62,000 nucleotides of DNA from Symbiodinium natans (lineage: Eukaryota; Sar; Dinophyceae; Suessiales; Symbiodiniaceae), in the NCBI GenBank assembly GCA_905221605.1, contig CAJNDS010002465.1, forward strand, positions 177,501 through 239,500, read 5' to 3'. The notes beneath the pieces are model-generated. The model saw nothing but the letters and a program-made list of their open reading frames with translations, was not told the DNA's origin and searched no databases. The position numbers and the translations under genes are program-made. Shown piece by piece: positions 38,209-48,283 of the stretch. Each line of letters opens with the position of its first letter. Within the stretch, counting starts at the first letter, position 1.

Positions 38209-38690
38209 CCTCAAGCCGTCGTCGACCAATGCAATCTGCTCGAGCTGCACGCCACGCGACTTCAATCTCTCAGTGGTCAGCTGCAGACCCTTCCCTTTTC
38301 GAAGCTCGCCCGTGCGATCCTGTGTCCCAGGATGGTGGGTCTGATAGGATGTCTTGTCTAGGGGGTTTAGGGTTTAGGGTGTAGGGTTTAGGGTTTAGGG
38401 CTTATATATGCCAACGCACCGTGGAAGCCTTGCGAGCGGGCGCTGTAGCAAAAGAAAGAATACAATATGACTACTTGCCTGTTCAACAAGTCGCTGCACC
38501 AGACGCAAGGACGTAACTGGATCGCGGTCGAAGACCTCGTGGCGTCAAACTCTGAAGCACGAAGCTAAGCCCATTAGCCTTCAACTTTACCTTGGGAACT
38601 CCTACGACAACGCGTTGAAGAATGAGCATGTTCGACCGCCAAAGAGAAAAAACCAAGATGGCCGCGAAACCCATGAACTTGAGAATGGTC
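38209..38690 (-). CDS. Fragment of a membrane-anchored protein, 3 exons
   Basis: Exons 38690-38591, 38535-38479 and 38319-38209 join in phase. The first reads TILKFMGFAAILVFSLW (membrane segment) to VVVGVPK, the second VFDRDPVTSLRLVQRLVEQ, the third GKGLQLTTERLKSRGVQLEQ to DDGLR. Donors are GTAAAG, GC (GCAAGT) and GTAAGG; the introns are 55 and 159 nt. The acceptor of the first exon is the AG of a telomeric GGGTTTAG. No family recognised; both ends continue in unseen exons. Confidence 0.7.
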
Positions 38691-38999
38691 CTAAACCCAA
38701 AACCCTAAACCATGAACCCTAAACCATGAACCATGAACCCTAAGCCCTAAGCCCTAACCCCTAAACCCAAAACCCTAAACCCTAAACCCCAAGCCCTAAA
38801 CCCTAAACCCAAACCCCTATACCCCGAACCCTGCGGGCGCCAGGCCGGAATCGGTTCGGTTTGGCGGCTGCAGGTGGAGGCCGCGGTATGTAGTCCGGCC
38901 TGCCGTCTGTTTATTTCTAGAAGGTTTAGGGTTTAGGGTTTAGGGTGTAGGGTTTAGGGTTTCGGGTTTGGGGTTTAGGCTTTGGGGGTACTAGTAAGC

Positions 39000-39145
39000 G
39001 TACAAGGAGGGACCGTTAGAAGGGACTCCCTTATATAACCCCTGCATATATACCTGAAAAACCTTATAGAGCCCCTGTATACCGAAGTAGCCCCGAAATA
39101 ACCCCCAAACAACCCCTAAGGTCTCTTGTTAGGATCCCCCCGTTC
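39000..39145. repeat. Mid-repetitive element, CCCTATAACCCC family
   Basis: TTATATAACCCCTGCATATATACC and CCTGTATACCGAAGT parallel 32025-32070 (CTATATAACCCCTAAATACT, CCCTATACCGAAGTC), indicating a shared repeat. Confidence 0.6.
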
Positions 39146-39403
39146 GCCCCATGAGCACTGTGGATGAAGCTCCAAGGGCATATCAGGTCAACGCGCTGTT
39201 TGAGGGCACTCATGTGCGAAAACCTTGAGCTCGTGGTTCACGGGCTCGCAAGAGCCTTAGACGCAGCCACAGATCCCGTACCTTAGATCCGGGAAGTGCA
39301 GGTTTAGAGTTTAGGGTTTAGGTTGAGGGTTTAGGGTCTAGGGTTTAGGGTCTAGGGTTTAGGGCCCCTTAACCCCTAAACCCTAAACCGAAGGGAGAGC
39401 TGA

Positions 39404-39733
39404 GTGTCTCATGACAAAGAACCCTTAACCAGGCGATCCCATATCCTTGCTGCGGGCACCAGTAGCGCGATATTCGGCACTGTACACCGGCTGGGTTCTG
39501 CACGAGTCGATGGATTCTGGCTCGCATTGACTATCAAGCAGTTGTCGCCGCCATGTCAAATGGCAGAACCCTCCAAGCTGCGTGACTTCAACCCTAAACC
39601 CAAAAAACCCTATATAAATCTCCAGCAAAACAGCAGGTGTCCTCACGGCAGCCCTCCACGTCTCGCATCCGTGAGATTTGATCTGACAGCAAACCCGGCT
39701 TGCCCCGACAGAATGATGAGGATTAAGGTTTAG
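39404..39733. other. Non-repetitive segment with open frames
   Basis: A 109-codon plus frame and a 73-codon minus frame overlap here. Neither has a recognised motif and both run into telomeric sequence. Strand and coding status undecided. Confidence 0.3.
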
Positions 39734-40141
39734 GGTTTGGGGCTTAGGGCTTAGGGTCTAGGGTTTAGGGTTTAGGGCTTAGGCCTCAGGTTTGGGGTTT
39801 AGGACTTATAAGGTTTAGGGCTTAGGGTTTAGGGTTCGGGGCTTAGGGTTTACCGTCACGCCAACCCTGAGCCCCCACTTCTCAAGCTAAAACCCTCGCA
39901 GTTAGAGCGACGTTATCACCGCCTTAATCTTTCGGGTTTAGGGTTTGGGGTTTAGGGTTCAGGGTTTAGGGTCCGTGGCCCAAACTGCCCGCCTTGAAGT
40001 GGGCCCGAGACCTTGACCGAAACTACTCAGCCACTTCCTCGAAACTCCTAAACCCCTAAAGCTGGTTAGGGTTTAGGGTTTAGGGTTTAGGGTTTAGGGT
40101 TTAGGATTTAGGATTTAGGGTTTAGGGTTTAGGGGGTTTAG

Positions 40142-40584
40142 GGTTAGGGCCCCTTGAACCCCAAATCCCAAAAACCCCCAAACCCAGGCCAAAATCCTGA
40201 ACCCCCTAATTAAACCAAATTCTAAACCATAAACCCTGAAACCCCTGGACCCTAAAACTCCCAAACCCTCAAACCCCCCAAAACCACAAACCCGCCAAAT
40301 CCCAAAACCCAAAAACCCAAAAACCCCGAAACCCCAAACCCCCCAAAACCCCAGAATCCCAGACCCTAAACCCCAAAACCCCAAAACCACAAAACCACAA
40401 AACCAACAAAAAACAAAAAACGAAAAAGAACCCCCAAATCCTCAAAACCCCCAACCCCCAAAAACAAAACCCCAACACACCCCAAAAAAACACCCCGCGC
40501 CCCCCCCCCCCCCCCCAAAAAAAAAAAAAAAACAGCTGAAAACAAAAACACACACAAAAAAAAAAAAAAAAAAACCTCCCCCCC

Positions 40585-40621
<37 letters not shown>

Positions 40622-40625
40622 AATC
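40142..40625. repeat. Almost G-free A/C tract with homopolymers
   Basis: Starts as degenerate CCCTAAA, loses T and G progressively, and ends in poly-C and poly-A runs (40499-40532, 40556-40620). Strong strand asymmetry over about 480 bases. Confidence 0.92.
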
Positions 40626-41933
40626 AAAACCCTAAAACCCACCTCTGCTGGGCCCCAGGGGGCGGCGTGGAGAGCCTCAGTCTCATGGTTGCTTCATTGT
40701 TCCTTTATATGAGTGGGCCCTTAGGGTTCAGGGTTTAGGGTTTAGGGTTTGGGGTTTAGGGTTTAAGGTTTAGGCCCCTTATATACCCCTTAGATGCCCT
40801 GGAAACAGGCCCTCGGATCCACGAAGTCCCGAAGTGGGGGTTTACGGGCTTAGGGTTTAGGGGTTTAGGGTTTAGGGTTTAGGGGTTTAGGGGTTTAGGC
40901 TTTAAGCGTTTTACGGTTAAGGGCTTTAGGGCTTCGGGTTTTCGGGTTTAGGGGTGCAGGGGTTTAGGATTTGCGGATCAGGGGATTTCGGGGTTTTGGA
41001 GATTTTAGGGGTGTTAGGGTTAAGGGGACTTAGGGGTTTGGGGTTTAGGAGGGGGCTTGTGGGTACTCCCCAGTACTCCCTCAGGCTCCCTAAGCTTCCT
41101 GAAGGTGCCCCCTAGATACCTACCCCCCCCCCCCCCCCCCCCCCCATGAACGCCCCGACCCCATATCTACGGGTAGCTACATGGTCCCTTCCTTACGAAT
41201 ATGGCCCGTTACCTTCTTTAAAGGGTTCTGAAGTATGGGCCCTTGGGGTGTTACTATAGGGTGCATCAGGGGCGTTTAGGGTTTAGGGTTTAGGTTTTAG
41301 GGTTTAGGGATGTATGCGGGGCCCTCCTCCCTTCAGGGCCGTGTCGTACCCATGCGAGGGTACTTGTAAGGGTTTTAATAGACATGACGGTGTCAGAGGT
41401 AGATGGGAAGTGGCCTGAAACTTAGACCATGGCTTCCCAAAACCCTAAACCCTAAACCCTAAACACTAAACCCTAAACCCTAAACCTTAAACCCCAATTC
41501 CTGAACCCTACACCCTATAAACCCTAAACAAATTCAAACCTCAAATCCGAGAAAGCCCCCGAAGCGCGGGCGTCATGCCTCAACATTTTCGTGCACCGAG
41601 GCTATGGCATCGCACTCTGGGGTTTGGGTTTAGGGCTTAGGGATGCAGGGTTTATGGGTTTAGGGTTTGGGGTTTAGGGTTTAGGGTTTAGGGTTTGGGG
41701 TTTAGGGTTTAGGGTTTAGGGGTTTGGGTTTGGGGCTAGGGTTTAGGGATGCAGGGTTTAGGGATTCAGGGTTTTTTGGGTTTAGGGCTTCAGGAATTTA
41801 AGAGTTTTAGGGTTTTTTAGGCGTTCAGGGTCCAACAACCTTTCTTAGGGTGAGACGTGCACGGCAGCCTCGACATCTTCGACGGCCGAAGCTGCTGGAG
41901 ATGAGGATTGAGCCGGCGCTTCTTGTCTGTAGG

Positions 41934-42038
41934 CTTGGCTGCACTTAGGAGGGTAGCAAAAAAACTAAACTTTTAGCTGCCTTATTAAGAAACCCAAAAA
42001 GGCTAAAGACGTAAAGTTACAGTAAAGCACCACAAAGT
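41934..42038. mobile_element. Dispersed repeat (TTGGCTGCAC family), copy 2
   Basis: Homologous to 22479-22592. Confidence 0.75.
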
Positions 42039-42114
42039 AGGAATCAGGGTTTGGACATCTGTGACTACATCGGGAGTAATGTAGGGTTAAGGCTTTAGGC
42101 TTTACAGGGGTTCC

Positions 42115-42790
42115 CTCCCTAAACCCTAAGCCCTAAGCCCTAAGCCCTAAACCCTAAGCCCTAAACCCTAAACCCTAAACCCTAAACCCTAAACCCTAAA
42201 CCCTAAACCCCTAAACCCTAAACCCTAAACCCTAAACCCTAAACCCTAAACCCTAAGCACTGCACGAAGAGCCGGCTCAAGCCCCGGTGGTGCATCCTAG
42301 AGACTACCCCCCCATTAAGCCCCGAAAATGCTAAAATCTCTAGGGGTTTAGGGTTCAGGGTTTAGGGTTCCCCTAAACCCGAAACCCTAAACCCTAAACC
42401 CGAAACCCTAAACCCTAAACCCTAAACCCTAAACCCTAAAACGCTCCAGAATGCAAGCCTCCAGCTCTGAACTCGAAGCCCAAAACCCTTCAAGTCTTTC
42501 TGGCAGCCTTGGTAGCCCAACCACAATCAGGGTTTCGGGTTTCGGGTTTCGGGTTTAGGGCTTAGGAAAGAAACAGGGCAAAGGGTACCACTGGGATAGC
42601 AAGTCTTAGGCCCCTGACAATTGGGAGGTTTTGGCGTTTAGGGTTTAGGGTTGAGGGTTTAGGGTCAGGGTTGATAGGGTTTAAGGAACCCTAAACCCTA
42701 AACCCTAAACCCTAAACCCTAAACCCTAAACCCTAAACCCTAAACCCTAAACCCTAAACCCTATAAACCCTAAACCCTAAACCACCCGAC
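42115..42790. repeat. Series of CCCTAAA tracts
   Basis: 42115-42257, 42370-42440 and 42685-42785, mostly near perfect, interrupted by a family C element and small islands. Confidence 0.9.
42508..42603. mobile_element. Family C element with TTTCGGG units in the loop
   Basis: Ends CTTGGTAGCCCA and CTGGGATAGCAAG, with AAACAGGGCAAAGGGTACCA before the right end. The loop is TTTCGGG/TTTAGGG. No clear target duplication remains. Confidence 0.75.
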
Positions 42791-42840
42791 CTCCCAACCC
42801 AAACCCCTAAACACTATCAAGAAGACGGCGCTCACATCAC

Positions 42841-42866
42841 CTCGGCCAGCTGCGTCTGGTCCTGCT
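42841..42866 (-). CDS. Unassigned small exon
   Basis: Reads about NPKKQDQTQLAE between CTTAAG and GTGATG. Flanked by CCCTAAA left and TTTAGGG right. Confidence 0.35.
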
Positions 42867-43559
42867 TCTTTGGGTTCTTAAGGCTCTTTTTTGCTTGACT
42901 TAGGGTTTAGGGTTTAGGGTTTAGTGTTTAGGGTTAGGATTTAGAGCTCAGGGTTTAGGGCCTAAGGGGGCTTGTGGGCTTAGGGTTTTGGGACCCTAAA
43001 CACTAAACCCTAAACCCTAACTCCCTACTTCCAGAGCCTGAGGTGCTTCGGCAGGCTCGTCGTTGCCACCTCGGCGATGGTGGGAGAACATGTGGCCAAA
43101 CCCTAAACCCTAAACCCTAAACCCTAAACCCCTCTCCACATGATGGTCCCTTTTTGGGGTCCTTTCTTATATTAAATATTACAATAACGCCCCTATTCCA
43201 AAATGGACCCGAATATAGAGATGGCTCAGGGTCGGAGGTTTAGGGCACAGGGCTGAGAGTTTGTAGGGTTTAGGAGCATTGGCTGTGTGATTGCAGGGTT
43301 CCTAAGCCCAAACACTTAAACCCCTAGAGAAGGAGAAGATAAGGGTCTTGGCTTTGGGATTTCAGGGTGTCTTCAGGGCTTTTCGGGGCTTCATTTAAGG
43401 TGCAGGGTTTAGGTTTAGGGGGTTTAGGGTTTAGGGTTTAGGGTTTAGGGTTTAGGGTTTAGGGTTCAGGGTGTAGGGAATGAGGGAATTAGGCCCGCAA
43501 AAATACCACATACCCTTGAAAGGCGACCAGAGGGGAGCTAAGTCGAAGTCCCTCAATTC

Positions 43560-43630
43560 TTTAGGGTTTAGGGTTTAGGGTTTAGGGTTTAGGGTTTAGG
43601 GTTTAGGGTTTAGGGTTTAGGGTTTAGGGC
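43560..43630. repeat. TTTAGGG tract
   Basis: Ten near-perfect units. The adjacent island 43640-43705 has a minus frame EETKAHAATNACERLLLLNV. Confidence 0.93.
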
Positions 43631-44276
43631 TACTAAGAGCCATTACGTTTAACAGCAGAAGCCTTTCGCAAGCATTGGTTGCAGCATGTGCTTTGGTTTC
43701 CTCTAGGGGGTGTACCTTGGGTTTAGGGTTTAGGGTTTAGCGTTTAGGGCAGTTTAGGGTTTAGGGTTTAGGGCTTAAGGTTGTGCCCTTGGGTTCTCGG
43801 GTTAAAGATCCTTAAGGTAATCTAAGGGCCAGATGTGGAGTACGTATATTAAGGGGAACCATTTAGGGTACAACCTTAGGGGTACGCGTCCTAACCCACT
43901 GATTCCAAGGCGTAGGCTTTAACAAATTTGGGATTTGGGGTCTCGCGCTTGGGGTTTAGGGTTCTGGGCAAACCCGAAGCCGAACTCGTCTCCAGAACCA
44001 TGAGCCTAAACCCTAACCTAAACCCCAACCCCAAACCCCAAATCCCAAACCCCAAACCCCAAACCCGAAACCCTAAACACCAAACCCTAGCCCGAAACCC
44101 TAAACTCTCTAAACTGCTGACTACGCGGCTGAGCTCGATCGTCTTCTGTCGTCGGGTGAGTCCTTGGTAGATGGTCGGGTTCGGGTCCGTTGTCTTCTAT
44201 GCCTTGCGTCTTGATCCTCGACCCTAAACCCTAAACCCTAAACCCGAAACTCTAAATCCCTGGAGCCCCCCAAGAA

Positions 44277-44319
44277 GGCGCTGAATGGCTGCACTATGAG
44301 GTCCAGGCCCTCCGCAGCC
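44277..44319 (-). CDS. Unassigned exon
   Basis: Reads AAEGLDLIVQPFSA before a GC donor-like site; acceptor TTCAG followed by G. Confidence 0.4.
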
Positions 44320-44694
44320 CTGAATTCAGGGTAGATGGGAAGAGGGGGCGACTAAAGCCTAAAACCAAATTTCTGGGTTCACTCCATTCTACTTCTAGGC
44401 CAAACCCTCAACCCTTTTGCTTGATGAGTAGCATGTGTGAGCCCAGACTGTTCAACTGAAAGAAATTTTCAGCTGTGCTTCCAACCATATATGGTGATAG
44501 GTCAGTTCTGCGTCCTATTTCGTGACCTGCCATGCCAGATGCCAACAGTCTGCCTATGGTCCCCGTGGTTGAAGGCTAAACTGAAGGGTTTTAGCCACAA
44601 GAAGGGGTTACACGCAACCTACTCAGAAGCAGTAACTACTAACACTCACAGGCGAGAGCACACAGACTAACAACCAAAAAATATCTCATCTACC

Positions 44695-45080
44695 CTAAAC
44701 CCTAAACCCTAAACCCTAAACCCTAAACCCTAAACCCTCAACCCTCAACCCTAAACCCTAAACCCTGAACCTTAACTCTAAACCCTTGGCAGAGAATGCG
44801 TGGTTTTAGGGTTTGGGATCCTGAGGTTTAGGGTTTGGGGTTTGGGGTTTAGGGTTGTACGGTTCACAACCCGGAACCCTGGACATCGCCGGGACCCCGG
44901 GCTTTTCCGGACATCCTTCAAGCCCATCGCCTGATTCGGGTTTAGGGTTTAGGGCTTAGGGCTAGGGTTTAGGGTTTAGGGTTTAGGGTTTAGGGGTTAG
45001 GGGTTCGGGGTTAGGGGTTAGGGGTTAGGGGTTAGGGGTTAGGGAGGGTGCAGGGTTTAGGGTCTGGGGTATAGGATTTA
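44695..45080. repeat. CCCTAAA tract, then TTTAGGG and TTAGGGG tracts
   Basis: CCCTAAA 44695-44785, TTTAGGG 44938-44998, then six TTAGGGG units 44998-45045. Confidence 0.9.
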
Positions 45081-45630
45081 GGGTTTAGGGTCGGCCAAGC
45101 AAACGAGCACCCCTGCAAGGGCTGCACCCCTGGGAAGATTGGGGTTTCACGGTCTGGGGTTTAGGGCTTAGGGTTTAGGGTTTAGGGTTCACGGATTGGA
45201 GTTTAGGGTTTAGGGTTTCGGATCTCATGGTCTAGGGTATACGGTTTTAAGTTTGGGGTGTAGGGTTGGGGGTTTTATGGTTTGGGGTTCTATGGTTCGG
45301 GGTTTGGGTTGCATGGTTCGGGGCTGAGGGATTAGGGTTTTGCACTTGTGGTTTAGGGTTTAGGGTTTAGGGTTTAGGGTTTAGGGTTTTGGGTTTTGGG
45401 TTTTGGGGCTTGGGCTCCCTTAGTACACTTCGGATGTAGCTACTGTAGGCATGCCCAGGTTCGCGAACAGTAGTGGACCTAAACATTCAATCCCGGAGGG
45501 TTTAGGGTTTAGGGTTTAGGGTTTAGGGTTTAGGGTTTAGGGTTTAGGGTTTAGGGCTTCAGCCCCGAAACCCCAAACCCTAAACCCCAAACCCTAATCC
45601 CATTCGTCGGGCTTAGAGGGCTTCGGATGC

Positions 45631-45712
45631 CTCATAAGTTTTTCGATTTCAGGGTTGAGGGTGTTGAAGGCACCACATAATATGGCTTCTTCTTCTTCGA
45701 ACTCCCAGATTT
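45631..45712 (-). CDS. Unassigned exon with duplicated acceptor
   Basis: Reads IWEFEEEEAILCGAF, NTLNPEIEKLM to a GC donor-like site (GCATCC). The exon start together with its CAG acceptor is duplicated in tandem 34 bases upstream (coding sense). Acidic, non-repetitive; no family recognised. Confidence 0.55.
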
Positions 45713-46426
45713 CTGGTTTTTTCTTCTTCTTCGAACTCCCAGATTTCTGGGTTTAGGGTTTAGGGTTTAGGGTTTTGGGGTTTAGGGTTTAGGGTTCGCA
45801 GAAGCCCCACATGTTACCCTATACTACGACTGGGTCATTCTTAGGACCCCTTAAGAGGATCTAATCGGCCGCAAGGGCATCCCGTAAGTTACCAAAACAA
45901 TCGGCATGAACATGTAACGAGGGGTTTAGGGTTTAGGGTTTAGGGTTTAGGGTTTAGGGTTTAGGGTTTCGGGTTTAGGGTTTAGGGCTTAGGGACATCT
46001 GAAACTTCGCAAGCACTCCAACCTCCCTCACTTTGGGTTTTAGGGCCTCTTCCTTACATTGCGATAGGGATTTGAGTAGGACTTAAGGCGCATCTTCCCG
46101 AGTTATGGGATGTTGGAGTTCTTGGCCGATCTTCAACCCGAACCACGTGAAAGTAATCACTTCCCGCTTTTACTAAAGACCGCCCCAATAACAAAAACGC
46201 TTTCCGGAAAATCCTGCCGAAACCGACCCCGCCTTTAAACCCTATTCCGAATTAGGGGGGGGGGGGGGGGGGGGTTCAGGCCTCCAATAAACCATAAAAC
46301 CCTCAGAGAGTTTAGGGTTTGAGGTCTAGGGTTAAGGGTTTAGGGCCCAGTCTTCAGCACGATGCTGTCTGTGAGCTGCCTGTCCGGCTGCCTGTGAGCC
46401 TCTCTCTGCTCGAGCTACCTCCCTAG

Positions 46427-46540
46427 CTAGGTTGCCCAGTAACCTAGGATGAAAAAGGGTGCCCTTTTTTGCTTAAAGGGGTTTATAAGGGAACCTAAAC
46501 CTCCTAAAAAAGGGAATAAGGGTACTACTGGGCATCCTAG
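46427..46540. mobile_element. Family B element, copy 3 (114 bp) with CTAG duplication
   Basis: Ends CTAGGTTGCCCAGTA and TACTGGGCATCCTAG (13 of 15 bases pair), flanked by CTAG on both sides (46423-46426, 46541-46544). Confidence 0.88.
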
Positions 46541-46589
46541 CTAGTCATACGATATGCCAGATTTTTCCTGCCTGGCTCTCTTGCTTTGA

Positions 46590-46645
46590 GGGTCTCTCTC
46601 TCTCTCTCTCTTTCTCTTTCTCTTTCTCTTTCTCTCTTTCAGTTT
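46590..46645. repeat. CT-rich microsatellite
   Basis: TCTCTCTC then CTTTCT repeats ending CTTTCAG, which resembles a polypyrimidine tract plus acceptor on the plus strand; no exon follows that I can support. Confidence 0.9.
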
Positions 46646-47580
46646 ACACCACGCTGAAGTAATTGATTACTTGAGTAACCCTGAAGTCTATTTAATTATG
46701 ACATTTCGATAACATCCTCCCCCTAATTATAAACACACATTTCGAGTTTCTATTGGGGGGGAGGGGGGGGGGCCCCGTTTAGTATTAGGGGGATGGGATG
46801 AGTACGGGCCCGGATTATTCTCAACCGAAGCCCTAATCCCAAAACCCGAAACCCTAAAGCAATCCCAAAACCCCTAATCCTAAACCCTACATAATCTCAA
46901 AACCCTAAACACCCTAGTCCCGAAAGACCTAAACCCTAAGCCCAAAACCCCAAACCATGTTGCCTCAGTGAGGCTCGTGCGACGGTTCTCGAGGTGCGTC
47001 CTCGCCGCTGCTTCGGGAGCTTGGACCACACTTGATTGAGGCAAGGAGAAACGGGAGTTTAGGGCCTAGGGTTTGGTTGAGGGTTTAGTTTAGGGCGTAG
47101 GAGTTAGGGTTTAGACTTAGTACGAGGGACGGGGGGTGGTGAGGAAACGCTTAGGGTTTGTGGTTCGATTCGCTCTGAGCTCAAGACGTCTGTAAAGTGA
47201 ATTAAAATACCCTATTTAGGGGTCATTGAGTGAGGAAGACTGGAAAGGACTACACGTGTCACACGACACAAGTCGCACAACACGACCTCGGCTGCACAAT
47301 GTGGGGTCGTACTGTAAGACAAGGGGAATTTCACAAGGGTTTAGGGTTTTGGGGAAATTGTCGAGATTTGGGGATTTTGGGGATTTGGGGTTTATAGGGT
47401 TTAGCGTGTTAAGGATTGGGGTTTTGCGGTGTTGGGGATTTAGGGTGTGGGGTTTAGGGCTTTAGGGTTTACAGGGTTTGAGGTGTCGAGATTTGGGGGT
47501 TGGGTTGTTGGGGATTTAGGGTGTGTAGGACTTATGGTTTTGGGGATTTATGGTTTAGGGTTTTGGAGTCTAGGGGTCTA

Positions 47581-47742
47581 CTAGTTCATGGTTGGGATAG
47601 TAATAAAAGTTCAAATTAATATTCCTTGTTCTGCTTTCCCCAGTAACCTAGGAGAAAAAAGGGCACCCTTTTTGGTTTATAGGGGCTTATATGGGATAAG
47701 AACCCAATAAAAAGGGAATAAGGGCACTACTGGGCATCCTAG
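47581..47742. mobile_element. Family M fragment abutting a family B element
   Basis: 47581-47625 matches the start of the 28191 introner (CTAGTTCATGGTTGGGATAG). From 47631 a family B element runs to 47742 with TACTGGGCATCCTAG as its right end. This suggests B inserted into M, or a junction. Confidence 0.75.
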
Positions 47743-47749
47743 TATTGGG

Positions 47750-47970
47750 TTTAGGGTTTAGGGTTCAGGGTTTAGGGTTTAGGGTTTAGGGTTTAGGGTT
47801 TAGGGTTTAGGGTTTAGGGTTTAGGGTTTAGGGTTTACTTACCCAAATATGACCAAGTCGAGGGGTTGGGTTCTTTAGGGTTTAGGCATGCAAAGTGCCT
47901 AGGGTTTAGGGTTTAGGGTTTAGGGTCTAGGGTTTAGGGTTTAGGGTTTAGGGTTTAGGGTTTAGGGTTC
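47750..47970. repeat. TTTAGGG tracts
   Basis: 47750-47836 and 47900-47970. Confidence 0.93.
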
Positions 47971-48283
47971 GGGGACTTGGCGGGGTTTGAGGTTCCGGGA
48001 ACTCAGGGGTTCGGGGTTTAAGATTTATAGGGTCGCGGGCTTAGGGGTCTAAGAGCTGGATTGCTGGACCCCCCGCCACACCCTCAAAAACACCGTCAAC
48101 ACAACACTCCTCCTCCCCACAAAAAGAGCTGCTAGGGTTTATAGGGTTTGGGGTTTAGGGTGAATTCTCCCTAAACCCTAAACCTTAACCCTAAACCCTG
48201 AGCCGACTAACTGGTAGGGTTTACGGCAGAAGGCGATTCTCTGAAACCTACGCAAACGCCATGGCTCGGAATTGTTTGATCTG

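Noticed and set aside
39404-39733. 109-codon plus ORF as a gene
   Set aside because: It runs into telomeric sequence, has no motif, and the opposite strand is equally open.
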